From a bacterium (GTDB lineage Bacteria > Desulfobacterota > Desulfobulbia > Desulfobulbales > Desulfobulbaceae), in NCBI GenBank assembly GCA_030538155.1, contig JAUNUN010000012.1, positions 1 to 63,941 of the forward strand: a stretch of DNA of 63,941 nucleotides, given 5' to 3'. Shown here piece after piece: positions 19,014-28,022 of this stretch. The notes below the pieces were generated by a model that ran no database searches, was not told the DNA's origin, and saw only the letters and a list, made by a program, of their open reading frames with translations. Position numbers and translations under genes: made by a program. The stretch's first letter is position 1. Every line of letters begins with the position of its first letter.

Positions 19014-19826
19014 ATGCAGCCGGCAGATTTTCTAGAACTTGCGGGTAAAAAGGTCGTCGTTTTCGGCCTGGCCAACAAAAAATCCGTGGCCTTTGCCGTC
19101 AGCCGGGTGCTGAACGAGGCCGGAGCGGAACTGATCCAGGTGGTGCGCAGTGAGGCCCGGGCGGAAACGGCGCAGAAGCTCTTTCCCCAAAGCCGGGTTT
19201 TCTGCTGCGATGTGGAGGATGAGGCCAACATCATCCGGGTTCGTGACGAGATCGCCCGGCGCCTGAACGGCCAAACCATCCACGGCCTGGTGCATTCCAT
19301 TGCCTTTGCCAACTACAGCGCCGGTCTGCAGCCCTTCCATGCCACGCCCAAGGTGGATTTTCTGCAGGCCATGGATATCTCCTGCTTCTCCTTCATCGCC
19401 ATTGCCAACCACTTTAAGGAACTGCTGGCCCCCAAGGCCTCCCTAGTCACCATTTCCATCTCCACCACCCGCATGGCGGCGGAAAATTACGGCTACATGG
19501 CCCCGGTCAAGGCGGCGCTGGAATCTTCGCTTTGTTTTCTGGCCAAAAGTTTTTCCGCCTTTTCAGAGGTGCGCTTCAACGCGGTCTGCCCCGGTCTCTT
19601 GAAAACCTCGGCCTCGGCAGGCATCCCCGGCTATATCGACAGCTACCTCTTTGCCGAAAAAGCCACCCTGCGCAAACGCGCACTTGCCACCATGGAAGCG
19701 GCCAACGCGGCCGCTTTTCTTCTTTCGCCACGCTCCTCCGGCATCACCGGGCAATGTTTGGTGGTTGATGCAGGCATGGGTATGAATTACTTTGATAGGG
19801 AAATCGTCGCCAAAGCGAACAGCTAG
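19014..19826 (+). CDS. Enoyl-ACP reductase (FabI-like)
   Basis: 270 residues of the FabI branch of short-chain dehydrogenases. [16 protein letters not shown] is the divergent FabI cofactor motif, LVHSIAFAN matches the FabI consensus, and the catalytic Tyr-x6-Lys is in [15 protein letters not shown]. The C-terminus [14 protein letters not shown] fits the family. It reduces trans-2-enoyl-ACP with NAD(P)H. In a pathway aiming at polyunsaturated chains its use would have to be selective, which makes its presence informative. An AGGAGG sits within the end of the upstream gene as ribosome-binding site. Confidence 0.87.
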   Translation: MQPADFLELAGKKVVVFGLANKKSVAFAVSRVLNEAGAELIQVVRSEARAETAQKLFPQSRVFCCDVEDEANIIRVRDEIARRLNGQTIHGLVHSIAFANYSAGLQPFHATPKVDFLQAMDISCFSFIAIANHFKELLAPKASLVTISISTTRMAAENYGYMAPVKAALESSLCFLAKSFSAFSEVRFNAVCPGLLKTSASAGIPGYIDSYLFAEKATLRKRALATMEAANAAAFLLSPRSSGITGQCLVVDAGMGMNYFDREIVAKANS

Positions 19827-19868
19827 GCGGCAGTCCCGTTTTTTCAAAGACTCTTTGGAGGGCTGGCA

Positions 19869-20165
19869 ATGAAACCGGCAAACTTCCTGCTCCGTTTTTG
19901 GGCCATGGTGCGGCATACCAAGAAAATCTTCCTGGCCAGAACCACACCCTTATATGTGAAGGTGATCCTGGGCCTGGGCCTTTTGTACTGTATCTCTCCC
20001 CTGGACTTCATTCCGGACTGGCTGCCGGTCTTCGGCCTGATGGATGACCTGGCCTTGGCGGCAATGCTCATTGCCTGGGCCAACAGCTTCGATGTGCCCG
20101 AAGCGGCTCCATCACAAGGGCGGTATACCGATGCGCGCGCAGATCATCGTTCGCAGCGACCCTGA
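19869..20165 (+). CDS. DUF1232 (YkvA-type) membrane protein
   Basis: 98 residues with a DUF1232 core: LYCISPLDFIPDWLPVFG followed by MDDLALAAMLIAWA, forming a membrane hairpin. An N-terminal basic segment precedes it. The function of DUF1232 is unknown. It sits between the FabI-like gene and oleA in the same orientation with gaps of about 45 bp on each side, so it is part of the cluster and may help place the enzymes at the membrane where the hydrocarbon accumulates (inference). TTTGGAGG precedes the ATG. Confidence 0.85.
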   Translation: MKPANFLLRFWAMVRHTKKIFLARTTPLYVKVILGLGLLYCISPLDFIPDWLPVFGLMDDLALAAMLIAWANSFDVPEAAPSQGRYTDARADHRSQRP

Positions 20166-20210
20166 ATGAAGGTTGAGTTTTAAGGTTTTGTTTTAAGGAA
20201 TTTCCCCATC

Positions 20211-21245
20211 ATGTTGTATGACAATGTCTGCCTGCACCGGTTTGGTGTGGCCCTGCCGCCGCGCGTGGTAAGTTCCGCCGAACTGGAGGCGGAACTGGCC
20301 CCGCTCTACAGCCGCCTCAAACTCCCGGCCGGACGCCTGGAACTGATGACCGGCATTAAAACCAGGCGTTTCTGGCCGGAAGGCACCAAACCAAGTGAGG
20401 CCGCTGCTGCTGCCGGCCGCCGCGCCCTGGAGGCCTCAAATATTGATGCAGCCGATATCGGCTGTCTGCTCTTTACTTCCGTCAGCCGCGACATGATGGA
20501 ACCGGCCACTGCTGCCTTTGTGCACCGGCATTTGGGTCTGCCCTCTTCTTGCCAGCTTTTTGATCTCTCCAACGCCTGTCTGGGCTTTTTGAACGGCATG
20601 CTCATGCTGGCCAATATGCTGGAACTGGGCCAGATCAAGGCCGGGTTGATTGTGGCCGGAGAAACTGCAGAAGACCTGGTGCGCTCCACCCTGCGTCACA
20701 TGCTGGCAGACAAAAGCTTAACCCGCAAGAGCATCAAGCCGCTCTTTGCTTCGCTCACCATCGGCTCCGGGGCCGTGGCCCTGGTGATGACAAGCCGCAG
20801 CTTCAAAGACAGCGGCCACCGGCTCTGCGGCGGGGCCTGCCAGGCCAACAGCAGCTACAACCACCTCTGCCAGGGCGGCCAGAATGCGGAGCAGGGCACG
20901 CTGATGTCCACTGACTCCGAAGAGTTGCTGGTACGCGGCATAGAAACTGCGGCTGCCTGCTGGCAGAAATTTTCACAGGGACTGGGCTGGACTGCGGACT
21001 CCATCGACCGTTTTTTCTGCCATCAGGTGGGCCGAGCCCATGCGGAGCGGCTCTTCAGCACCCTGGCCCTCGACCCGGCCAAGAACTTTGAAACCCTGCC
21101 CGAGTTCGGCAATGTCGGCTCTGTCTCGGCCCCGCTCACCATGGCCCTGGGCATAGAAGCAGGCAAGCTCTTGCCGGGCCGGCGGGCAGCGCTTTTGGGC
21201 ATTGGTTCGGGCATCAATGCGCTCATGCTGGGGGTGGAGTGGTGA
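20211..21245 (+). CDS. oleA: OleA, head-to-head acyl-CoA condensing thiolase
   Basis: 344 residues of the KAS III-like thiolase family. The Cys-His-Asn set is visible: Cys in SNACLGFLNG, His in FFCHQVGRAH and Asn in EFGNVGSVSAP. OleA condenses two fatty acyl thioesters head to head to a 2-alkyl-3-ketoacid. Identification rests on this family plus the exact oleA-oleB-oleC-oleD order that follows. Its stop overlaps oleB by seven bases. Confidence 0.9.
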   Translation: MLYDNVCLHRFGVALPPRVVSSAELEAELAPLYSRLKLPAGRLELMTGIKTRRFWPEGTKPSEAAAAAGRRALEASNIDAADIGCLLFTSVSRDMMEPATAAFVHRHLGLPSSCQLFDLSNACLGFLNGMLMLANMLELGQIKAGLIVAGETAEDLVRSTLRHMLADKSLTRKSIKPLFASLTIGSGAVALVMTSRSFKDSGHRLCGGACQANSSYNHLCQGGQNAEQGTLMSTDSEELLVRGIETAAACWQKFSQGLGWTADSIDRFFCHQVGRAHAERLFSTLALDPAKNFETLPEFGNVGSVSAPLTMALGIEAGKLLPGRRAALLGIGSGINALMLGVEW

Positions 21246-22123
21246 AAAGCGGAATCCAGCTTGCCGAATACCCCTTTACCCCCCGTTTCATGGAGATGAA
21301 CAGGCAGCGGTTGGCCTACCTTGATGAGGGTGAAGGGCCTGTGGTGGTGATGCTGCACGGCAACCCTTCCTGGTCCTACCTGTACCGCAATGTGGTGCAG
21401 CGGCTGCGCGGCTCCTACCGCTGCATTGTGCCGGATCACCTGGGCTGCGGTTTTTCCGCCAAACCGCAAGAGGCGAACTACAGCCTGGCCATGCACATCG
21501 ACAACCTGGAAGCGCTCCTGCAGGGCCTGGGCATAGAACGCTGCGCCCTGATCCTGCACGACTGGGGTGGAGCCATCGGCATGGGCTGGGCTGCACGGCA
21601 TCCCACACAGGTGGCGGCCATTGTCGCCTGTAATACGGCAGCCTTTGCCAGCAAGCGCATGCCCCGGCGCATAGCCATGTGCCGCCGGCCGCTCTTTGGC
21701 CCCCTGGCCCTGCGCGGCCTCAATGCCTTTGCCCGGGCCGCCATCTTCATGGCGGTCGGCAAGAAGATGCGGCCCGAGGTAGCCCAAGGTTTTCTTGCAC
21801 CCTACGATTCCTGGCAGAACCGCATTGCTCTTTTGCGTTTTGTGCAGGATATTCCCATGGATACAGAGCACCCCTCCTGGCCTGCCCTTGCAGCCATAGA
21901 GGCAGGCCTGCCCCAATTTAGCACCACCCCCATGCTACTCTGCTGGGGTGGGGCGGATTTCTGTTTTGACCGTCATTTCTACGAGGAGTGGCAACGCCGC
22001 TTCCCCCAGGCCGAGGCCCATTATTTTGCCGAAGCCGGGCACTATCTCTTTGAGGATGCGCTGGAAGAGATTGCCCCGCTCATAAGCCGCTTTTTGGGCC
22101 GACACCTGCAGGAAGCAGCATGA
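21239..22123 (+). CDS. oleB: OleB, beta-lactone decarboxylase (alpha/beta hydrolase)
   Basis: 294 residues, alpha/beta-hydrolase related to haloalkane dehalogenases. The oxyanion motif HGNPSWSYLYRN and the nucleophile elbow HDWGGAIGMGW (Asp as nucleophile) are clear; the catalytic His lies in AEAGHYLFED. In the ole pathway it converts the cis-beta-lactone to the olefin with loss of CO2. The start is GTG at 21239 or 21242, overlapping oleA; its stop overlaps oleC in an ATGA. Confidence 0.9.
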   Translation: MVKSGIQLAEYPFTPRFMEMNRQRLAYLDEGEGPVVVMLHGNPSWSYLYRNVVQRLRGSYRCIVPDHLGCGFSAKPQEANYSLAMHIDNLEALLQGLGIERCALILHDWGGAIGMGWAARHPTQVAAIVACNTAAFASKRMPRRIAMCRRPLFGPLALRGLNAFARAAIFMAVGKKMRPEVAQGFLAPYDSWQNRIALLRFVQDIPMDTEHPSWPALAAIEAGLPQFSTTPMLLCWGGADFCFDRHFYEEWQRRFPQAEAHYFAEAGHYLFEDALEEIAPLISRFLGRHLQEAA

Positions 22124-23805
22124 TGCGGCAAGACTGCAACATTGCCCAGGTGCTGGCTACGGCCGCCCAAGCCCAGCCGGAGGCCATTGCCCTGGTCGTT
22201 AAAGAAGGCAAAACGCGGCAGCACAAAAAATGGCAACACTACAGCTTTTCCGAACTGGCCGAGCGCAGCCGGCAGTTTGCAGGCTCCTTGCAGGCAGCAG
22301 GCCTGTGCCGAGGCGAGCGGGTCATGCTCATGCTGCGGCCCTCGCTGGACTTTGTTGCCCTCACCTTTGCCCTCTTTCATTTGGGTGCGGTCATTATCCT
22401 CATTGATCCGGGCATGGGCTACCGCAACTTGCTGCGCTGCATCCGCACGGTACAGCCGGAGACGCTTATCGGGGTGGGCCGGGCCATCCTCTTCAGCCGC
22501 CTTTTTCCCGGCACCTTCCACACCCTGAAAAAACGCATCTGCGTTTTCGGCCGGTTACCGGGCAGCATGCGGCTCAAGACGCTGCCGCAGGCAGCAGCAC
22601 CCCCGGCCTTTACTGCCGCAGCAGATGATCTGGCGGCAGTCATCTTTACTTCCGGCTCCACCGGGCCGCCCAAGGGCGTGCACTACACCCACGGTATCTT
22701 CCACGCTCAGTTGCAGCTTATCCGCGACTACTACGGCATTGGCCCCGGCGATACCGACCAGCCCGGCTTCACCCTTTTCGGTCTTTTTTCCACCGCCCTG
22801 GGTGCGAAGGCCGTGCTGCCCGACATGGACCCCACCAAACCGGCCCAAGTGGATCCGCAAAAATTTGTCGCCGGCATTCAGGCCGAAAAGGTGAGCTACT
22901 CCTTTGGCTCGCCCGCCATCTGGCGGGTGGTGAGCCGCTACTGTTTGGAGCAGGAGATCCGCCTGCCGCTGCACACCGTGCTCATGGCCGGAGCGCCGGT
23001 GCCGGGTGAACTCTTGGCAGATATGCAGAAGATCCTGCCGGAAGATGCGCGCATCTTCACTCCCTACGGCGCAACCGAAAGTCTGCCCGTGGCCTCCATC
23101 GAGGCCCGCGAAATAGTCGGCAAAACCTGGGTGGCAACCCGCAAGGGCCGGGGCTACTGTGTGGGCAGGCCGCTTCCGGATATGGATGTTCGCATTATTG
23201 CCGTGTCCGAAGAAGAAATTGCGGATTGGCACCAGGTGCGGGAACTGCCTCCCGGCGAGATCGGCGAAATTGTAGTGCGCGGCCCGGTGGTCACGCCTGC
23301 CTACGACCACAATGCCGCAGAAACCAGGCGGGCCAAGATCGTAAGCGTTGAAGATGGCACTAAAGGACTCTGGCACCGCATGGGCGACATGGGCTATGTA
23401 GACGAAGAGGGCCGTCTCTGGTTCTGCGGCCGCAAGGCTCACCGGGTACTGAGCGCAGAGGGGCCGATGTATTCGGTCTGCTGCGAAGCCATCTTCAACG
23501 AGCATCCGCTCCTGCTGCGCTCGGCCCTGGTGGGGCTGGGCCGGCCAGGCCGGCACATACCGGTGCTGGTGGTGGAACTGAAGCAAAAGGGTAAAGCGCC
23601 TGCAGGTTTAACGGAAGAACTCCTTGCCCTGGGCCAGACCAGCGAGCTGACCAGAACCATCCGCCACATCCTGGTACATCCGGCCTTTCCGGTGGATATC
23701 CGTCACAACGCCAAGATATTCCGTGAAGAGCTGGCCCAGTGGGCAGCGCAGCAACTGCCCCGGCTTGCCGCCGACTCAGGTACAACAAACGATTCTCAGC
23801 CATGA
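22120..23805 (+). CDS. oleC: OleC, beta-lactone synthetase (AMP-ligase superfamily)
   Basis: 561 residues of the adenylate-forming superfamily. The P-loop appears as IFTSGSTGPPKGVHYTHG, the ATP motif as TPYGATESLPVAS, and the GDMGYVDEEGRLWFCGRKAH region ends the core. OleC activates the 2-alkyl-3-hydroxyacid with ATP and closes a beta-lactone. It follows oleB with a four-base overlap and overlaps oleD by four bases. The usual alternative for this family, a fatty acyl-CoA ligase, is unlikely in this gene order. Confidence 0.9.
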   Translation: MMRQDCNIAQVLATAAQAQPEAIALVVKEGKTRQHKKWQHYSFSELAERSRQFAGSLQAAGLCRGERVMLMLRPSLDFVALTFALFHLGAVIILIDPGMGYRNLLRCIRTVQPETLIGVGRAILFSRLFPGTFHTLKKRICVFGRLPGSMRLKTLPQAAAPPAFTAAADDLAAVIFTSGSTGPPKGVHYTHGIFHAQLQLIRDYYGIGPGDTDQPGFTLFGLFSTALGAKAVLPDMDPTKPAQVDPQKFVAGIQAEKVSYSFGSPAIWRVVSRYCLEQEIRLPLHTVLMAGAPVPGELLADMQKILPEDARIFTPYGATESLPVASIEAREIVGKTWVATRKGRGYCVGRPLPDMDVRIIAVSEEEIADWHQVRELPPGEIGEIVVRGPVVTPAYDHNAAETRRAKIVSVEDGTKGLWHRMGDMGYVDEEGRLWFCGRKAHRVLSAEGPMYSVCCEAIFNEHPLLLRSALVGLGRPGRHIPVLVVELKQKGKAPAGLTEELLALGQTSELTRTIRHILVHPAFPVDIRHNAKIFREELAQWAAQQLPRLAADSGTTNDSQP

Positions 23806-24827
23806 ACCACAGCTTTCCCGCCTTAAGCAGACAAAACATTCTGGTCACCGGAGGAGGAGGCTTTATCGGCAAGGCCCTGGTCCTGGCCCTGCGCGAATTG
23901 GGTGCCGAAGTGCAGGCCTTTGGCCGCAGCCGCTACCCGGAGCTGGAGGCACTCGGTATTCCCTGTATTCAGGGCGATATCCGTGATCAGACCGCTGTGC
24001 GCCGGGCAGTGAGCGGTAAGAGCTGCGTCTTCCACGTGGCGGCCAAGGCCGGTATCTGGGGCCCGCCGGCTGAGTACATGGCCATCAATTACCAGGGCAG
24101 CGAGCATGTGCTGGCAGCCTGCAGGAGTGAAGCTGTGGGAGCGCTGGTCTACACCTCCACGCCTTCGGTGGTCTTTGACCGGGAAGATCTGAACGGAGCC
24201 GACGAGACCCTGCCCTACGCCCACCGCCCGCTCTGCGCCTACGCAGCCAGCAAGATCCCGGCGGAACGGGCTATGCTGGCCGCCAACAGCGCCGGCCTCA
24301 AAACGCTCGCCATTCGGCCGCATCTGGTTTGGGGGCCGGGCGATGCCAACCTCATTCCCCGACTGGTCGAACGCGGCCGGGCCGGACAACTGGCCATGGT
24401 GGGTGCGGGCAGCAACATGGTGGACATCACCTATATTGATAATGCCGTGCATGCACACCTCCTGGCTGGGGAAAACCTGTGCACCAGCGCCACTGCTGCG
24501 GGCGAGGCCTTTTTCATCGGCCAGGAAGCACCAGTGAACCTGTGGCAGTGGATCAACGCCCTCTTTGCCGGCCTGGGCATGGCCCCAATCACGCGCCAGG
24601 TGTCGCTCCCCCTGGCTTATGGCGCGGGAGCCGTGCTCGAACTGGCCCACCGCCTGCTGCGGCCGCAGCAGGAACCCCGTATGACCCGGTTTCTGGCCCT
24701 ACAACTGGCCAAATCGCACTGGTTCTCCCATGCCAAGGCGGAAAGGCTGTTGGGCTACCGGCCTCTCATCAATACCGCAAAGGGAACCGACGCCCTTTTA
24801 GCCTGGCTGACAAAGTCTTCCCATTGA
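23802..24827 (+). CDS. oleD: OleD, 2-alkyl-3-oxoalkanoate reductase
   Basis: 341 residues, extended short-chain dehydrogenase. The N-terminal VTGGGGFIGKAL binds NAD(P)H; the active-site Ser/Tyr/Lys are in YTSTPSVVFD and YAASKIPAERAM. It reduces the OleA product to the 2-alkyl-3-hydroxyacid used by OleC. I start it at ATG 23802, coupled to the oleC stop, which gives the standard NAD-motif position; the frame is open upstream within oleC but has no reason to be used. It is the last gene of the cluster. Confidence 0.9.
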   Translation: MNHSFPALSRQNILVTGGGGFIGKALVLALRELGAEVQAFGRSRYPELEALGIPCIQGDIRDQTAVRRAVSGKSCVFHVAAKAGIWGPPAEYMAINYQGSEHVLAACRSEAVGALVYTSTPSVVFDREDLNGADETLPYAHRPLCAYAASKIPAERAMLAANSAGLKTLAIRPHLVWGPGDANLIPRLVERGRAGQLAMVGAGSNMVDITYIDNAVHAHLLAGENLCTSATAAGEAFFIGQEAPVNLWQWINALFAGLGMAPITRQVSLPLAYGAGAVLELAHRLLRPQQEPRMTRFLALQLAKSHWFSHAKAERLLGYRPLINTAKGTDALLAWLTKSSH

Positions 24828-24973
24828 TGTCCCTCAGCCCCTGGCGGCTCTTTTTCACCACAAACTTACACAGATCGCCCAGCCTGCAGAAACAGCAGAC
24901 GCAGAACCTTTTCTGTATGGCTGTTTGCAAATGCGTTGCATTTCTAACTTTGCCTGGTATTAATACCAAATGA

Positions 24974-25114
24974 ATCTTTAATTCCACTTCCTCTATCAAA
25001 GTGCTCTCTGTGTCAGCTTTAGAAAATGCTCGCAAGACGTATCTTTGCGTGCGCGCTCGTCGCATTTTTCACCTCCTTGAAACGCTTCCGTTGATCTGAA
25101 ACTGGAATAATATC
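24974..25114 (-). repeat. Dispersed palindromic element, copy A
   Basis: Minus-strand copy of the MITE-like family. Read on the minus strand it begins TTCCAGTTTCAGATCAACGG, has TTTCAAGGAGGTGAAAAATG in its middle, GACACAGAGAGCACTTTGAT near the end and finishes GAGGAAGTGGAATTAAAG. The ends are inverted repeats of each other. It fills most of the gap between oleD and the next gene. Confidence 0.75.
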
Positions 25115-25123
25115 GACAAGGCC

Positions 25124-25495
25124 ATGGATAAAGATCTGTTTGCCAAGGCGCGGGGAAAGCTGGGCAAGACGCAGAAAGAATTGGCAAAGCTTCTGGGCAT
25201 ATCACTTAAGGCTGTGCAGAGCTATGAACAGGGCTGGCGCACGGTTCCCCTGCACGTGGAGAGGCAGCTTTACTTTCTCATCGTCAACCAGCGTACCAAT
25301 ACCGTCAAGAGGCGCAACTGCTGCTGGAACATCCAGAAATGCACCGACAAGCAGGACTGTCCGGCCTGGGAATTTCAGGCAGGGCACCTCTGCTGGCTGC
25401 TCAGCGGCACCAAGTGCGGGTGTGCTGCTGAAGAAAACAATACAAGTGAGATGGAAATTTGTCGTCAATGCCGAGTGCTGACCTCACTGCTGTAA
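25124..25495 (+). CDS. Helix-turn-helix protein with C-terminal two-CW cysteine domain
   Basis: 123 residues. Residues ~5-50 form an XRE-like helix-turn-helix (KTQKELAKLLGISLKAVQSY). The C-terminal half has paired Cys-Trp motifs (CCWNIQKC, LCWLLSGTKC) and more cysteines (CRQC), the layout called the two-CW domain in Desulfobacterota proteins; a metal or Fe-S site is likely. It could be a redox- or metal-responsive DNA-binding regulator (inference). The target is unknown; it lies alone between dispersed element copy A and mnmA. Confidence 0.75.
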   Translation: MDKDLFAKARGKLGKTQKELAKLLGISLKAVQSYEQGWRTVPLHVERQLYFLIVNQRTNTVKRRNCCWNIQKCTDKQDCPAWEFQAGHLCWLLSGTKCGCAAEENNTSEMEICRQCRVLTSLL

Positions 25496-25532
25496 TCTTT
25501 CTTCGCTCTTCCTCCTCCTTTTTATTTTTTAT

Positions 25533-26570
25533 ATGCCCCAGCCCACAGTCGCCATAGCCTTGAGCGGCGGCATGGATTCCGCTGTGGCCGCTGCCCAGCT
25601 GCTTGAAGCAGGCTACCTGGTCAAGGCCTGCTACATGGAACTGCCGCTCAAAGACGAGGCCGAAAAAAAGCAGCAGGCCCTGGCCATGGCAGCACATCTT
25701 GCCATCCCCCTTGAATGTATCGATCTGCGTCAGGACTTTGCCAGCCTGGTCATCCGCTATTTCACCGAAAGCTACCGCCAGGGGCTCACGCCCAACCCCT
25801 GTGTACGCTGCAACCAGCACATCAAATTCGGTCTGCTGGCGCAGGCGATGCAGAGAAGCGGTGCGGACGTCATTGCCACCGGTCATTATTGCCGCATTGT
25901 TGACCATGCTTCCGGCCCAATGCTTGCACGCGCGGCCGACCCGCTCAAAGATCAGTCCTACTTCCTGGCCCGGCTAAGCCGACAGCAGTTGCAAGGTGTG
26001 CTCTTTCCCTTGGGGAACCGGCACAAAAGCGAGGTACGCCTACGTGCCCGCGCCCTTGACCTGCCCCTGCCCCAGGGTGAAAGCCAGGATGTGTGCTTTC
26101 TCGATCAAGGACTCGGCGCATTTTTATCGGCCCAGGGCTTTAGCGCCGCAGCAGGAGATATCGTCAACACGCAGGGTCAAAGACTCGGCAGCCACCAGGG
26201 GATCTGGCGTTACACCATCGGCCAGCGTCGCGGCCTGGGTCTGCCGGACGCCAGCCCCTGGTATGTAGCCGCTATTGACAGGAAAAAAAATCAGCTCATA
26301 GTTGCCAAGCAGGAGGAATTGTTGCAAAAAACCTGCACACTACAGGCCCTGCACTGGCTTGCCGGCCCGCCTGAGCTTCCATGGCGCGGCACCATCCAGC
26401 TCCGCTCCCAGCACCGGGGAGCAAGCGGCGAACTGTACCCAAAGGGCCCGGATACGGCTCTGCTCCAGTTCGACAGCCCGCAACGGGCCATTACTCCCGG
26501 CCAGTTTGCCGTCTTCTACCAGGATGATCTGGTGCTCGGTTCAGCAATGATTGCTGCAAGCCGAGGCTGA
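25533..26570 (+). CDS. mnmA: tRNA-specific 2-thiouridylase MnmA
   Basis: 345 residues. The PP-loop ALSGGMDSAVAAAQLL binds ATP; the catalytic cysteines are in NPCVRCNQHIKFG and SQDVCFLDQG. It thiolates U34 of tRNA Lys, Glu and Gln using sulfur relayed from a cysteine desulfurase. Length and motif order are normal. It starts with ATG at 25533 without a strong Shine-Dalgarno and is followed closely by another tRNA-modifying enzyme, so the two form a tRNA-modification pair. Confidence 0.95.
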   Translation: MPQPTVAIALSGGMDSAVAAAQLLEAGYLVKACYMELPLKDEAEKKQQALAMAAHLAIPLECIDLRQDFASLVIRYFTESYRQGLTPNPCVRCNQHIKFGLLAQAMQRSGADVIATGHYCRIVDHASGPMLARAADPLKDQSYFLARLSRQQLQGVLFPLGNRHKSEVRLRARALDLPLPQGESQDVCFLDQGLGAFLSAQGFSAAAGDIVNTQGQRLGSHQGIWRYTIGQRRGLGLPDASPWYVAAIDRKKNQLIVAKQEELLQKTCTLQALHWLAGPPELPWRGTIQLRSQHRGASGELYPKGPDTALLQFDSPQRAITPGQFAVFYQDDLVLGSAMIAASRG

Positions 26571-26628
26571 ACAAGCAATCAAAACTTATGCAATTACCGC
26601 CTGTCACATCTGTCACTCCTGCCATTTC

Positions 26629-27945
26629 ATGACTCTACCCAAAGTCGCCATCAGCACCCTGGGCTGCAAGGTTAACCAGTTTGAGTCTGCAGCCCTGGAA
26701 AGCGCCTTTACCGCTTCCGGCTGCGAGCCCGCACCCTCCGGCGCGCAGGCCGATATCCATGTCATCAACACCTGTGCGGTCACGGCCAGGGCCGGGCAGC
26801 AGTCGCGCCAGTTGATCCGCCGTATCCTGCAGGAAAATCCCACAGCCAAGGTGGTGGTCACCGGCTGCTATGCCCAGGTGGAGGCGGAAACGGTACGCAC
26901 ACTCGATACCCGCATCCTAGTGGTGGGCAACAGCCATAAAGAAGGACTGGTGCGGGCAGCACTTGTAGAAAAAGAACCCGGCCACGCCCAAGCCTTGCAT
27001 GGCCCCATGGAAGAGAAAAGGGATATCTTCAACCTGCAGGTGCGCGCCTTTTCCGGCCGCACCCGCGCCTTTTTACGCATCCAGGACGGCTGCAACAACT
27101 TCTGCTCCTACTGCATCGTGCCCCATACGCGTGGTCGCAGCCGCAGCCTGCCTAAGGCGCAGGTCTTGTGCCAGGCGGCCATCTTTGCCGAGGCCGGCTA
27201 CCGGGAACTGGTCATCACCGGCATCAATACCGGCAAATACGGCCTGGATCTGGCCGAAGGTATGGATATCAACCGCCTGCTTGCCGAGCTGTGTACACAA
27301 TTTCCCCAAATGCGCTTCCGTCTCAGCTCCATTGAGCCCACCGAGATCGACGAGGCCTTTCTTGCCCTGGCGGCTCAGCACTCCAATCTGATGCCGCACT
27401 TCCACATTCCCCTGCAGAGCGGGCATAACCGTATCCTGGCTGCCATGCGCCGCCGCTACACCGCAGAAGACTTTGCGGCAGTGGTGGAGCGCCTGCACGC
27501 GGCCTTGCCCCAAGCAGCCATCGGCTGCGATGTGCTCACCGCCTTCCCAGGTGAAACAGATCAGGAGGCCGCACATACCCGCACGCTTTTAGCCGACTTA
27601 CCCATCAGCTACCTCCATGTCTTTCCCTACTCAAAAAGGCCGGGCACGCCTGCGGCCGCCATGCCGAACCAGGTTGCGGCCGCAGACAAAAAGGAGCGGG
27701 TAGGGCGGTTGCACGAGCTCGACCACAAACTGCGTCGACAATTTTACCAGGCCCATCTCGGCCGCGGCTTCCAGGTGCTGGTGGAGCGGCGGCTGCGCAA
27801 ACAACCGGGCATGTTGCAGGGTTTTAGCGAGAACTATATCCCCATAACGTTTGCCGGGCCCGGCTCCCTGGTACGCAACCTGGCCACGGTACGATTGGAC
27901 CGCCTGACTGCAGAAGGGCCGCTGGGTGTACGTCTCAACACCTGA
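26629..27945 (+). CDS. mtaB: tRNA t6A37 methylthiotransferase MtaB
   Basis: 438 residues of the radical-SAM methylthiotransferase family. The N-terminal domain begins KVAISTLGCKVNQFESAALE (the GCKVNQ form typical of MtaB), followed by the radical-SAM motif CNNFCSYC and a C-terminal TRAM-like region. It methylthiolates threonylcarbamoyladenosine at position 37 of tRNAs for ANN codons, using two Fe-S clusters. I take ATG 26629 as start because it puts the conserved N-terminus at residue 4; the open frame upstream overlaps mnmA. Confidence 0.92.
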   Translation: MTLPKVAISTLGCKVNQFESAALESAFTASGCEPAPSGAQADIHVINTCAVTARAGQQSRQLIRRILQENPTAKVVVTGCYAQVEAETVRTLDTRILVVGNSHKEGLVRAALVEKEPGHAQALHGPMEEKRDIFNLQVRAFSGRTRAFLRIQDGCNNFCSYCIVPHTRGRSRSLPKAQVLCQAAIFAEAGYRELVITGINTGKYGLDLAEGMDINRLLAELCTQFPQMRFRLSSIEPTEIDEAFLALAAQHSNLMPHFHIPLQSGHNRILAAMRRRYTAEDFAAVVERLHAALPQAAIGCDVLTAFPGETDQEAAHTRTLLADLPISYLHVFPYSKRPGTPAAAMPNQVAAADKKERVGRLHELDHKLRRQFYQAHLGRGFQVLVERRLRKQPGMLQGFSENYIPITFAGPGSLVRNLATVRLDRLTAEGPLGVRLNT

Positions 27946-28022
27946 CCATGCCCGATCATGAAGCCTGGAAAAGCAAGCTTGAGCGCTGAGCCGGAAACAG
28001 GTACAGTGACGGCGCAGAACGA

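Noticed and set aside
22555..23586. Long minus-strand frame opposite oleC
   Set aside because: Antisense shadow; the sense frame carries all adenylate-forming motifs.
13291..24827. Cluster makes ladderane lipids
   Set aside because: The FAS and CrtI-like set resembles candidates proposed for ladderanes, but the complete oleABCD points to an olefin product and nothing in the sequence demonstrates cyclobutane formation.
24769..25065. Minus-strand frame starting MRRARTQRY within element copy A, with similar starts in other copies
   Set aside because: Although an AAGGAGG precedes the ATG, the frames differ in length and sequence between copies and are broken in copy D, so there is no sign of selection for a peptide.
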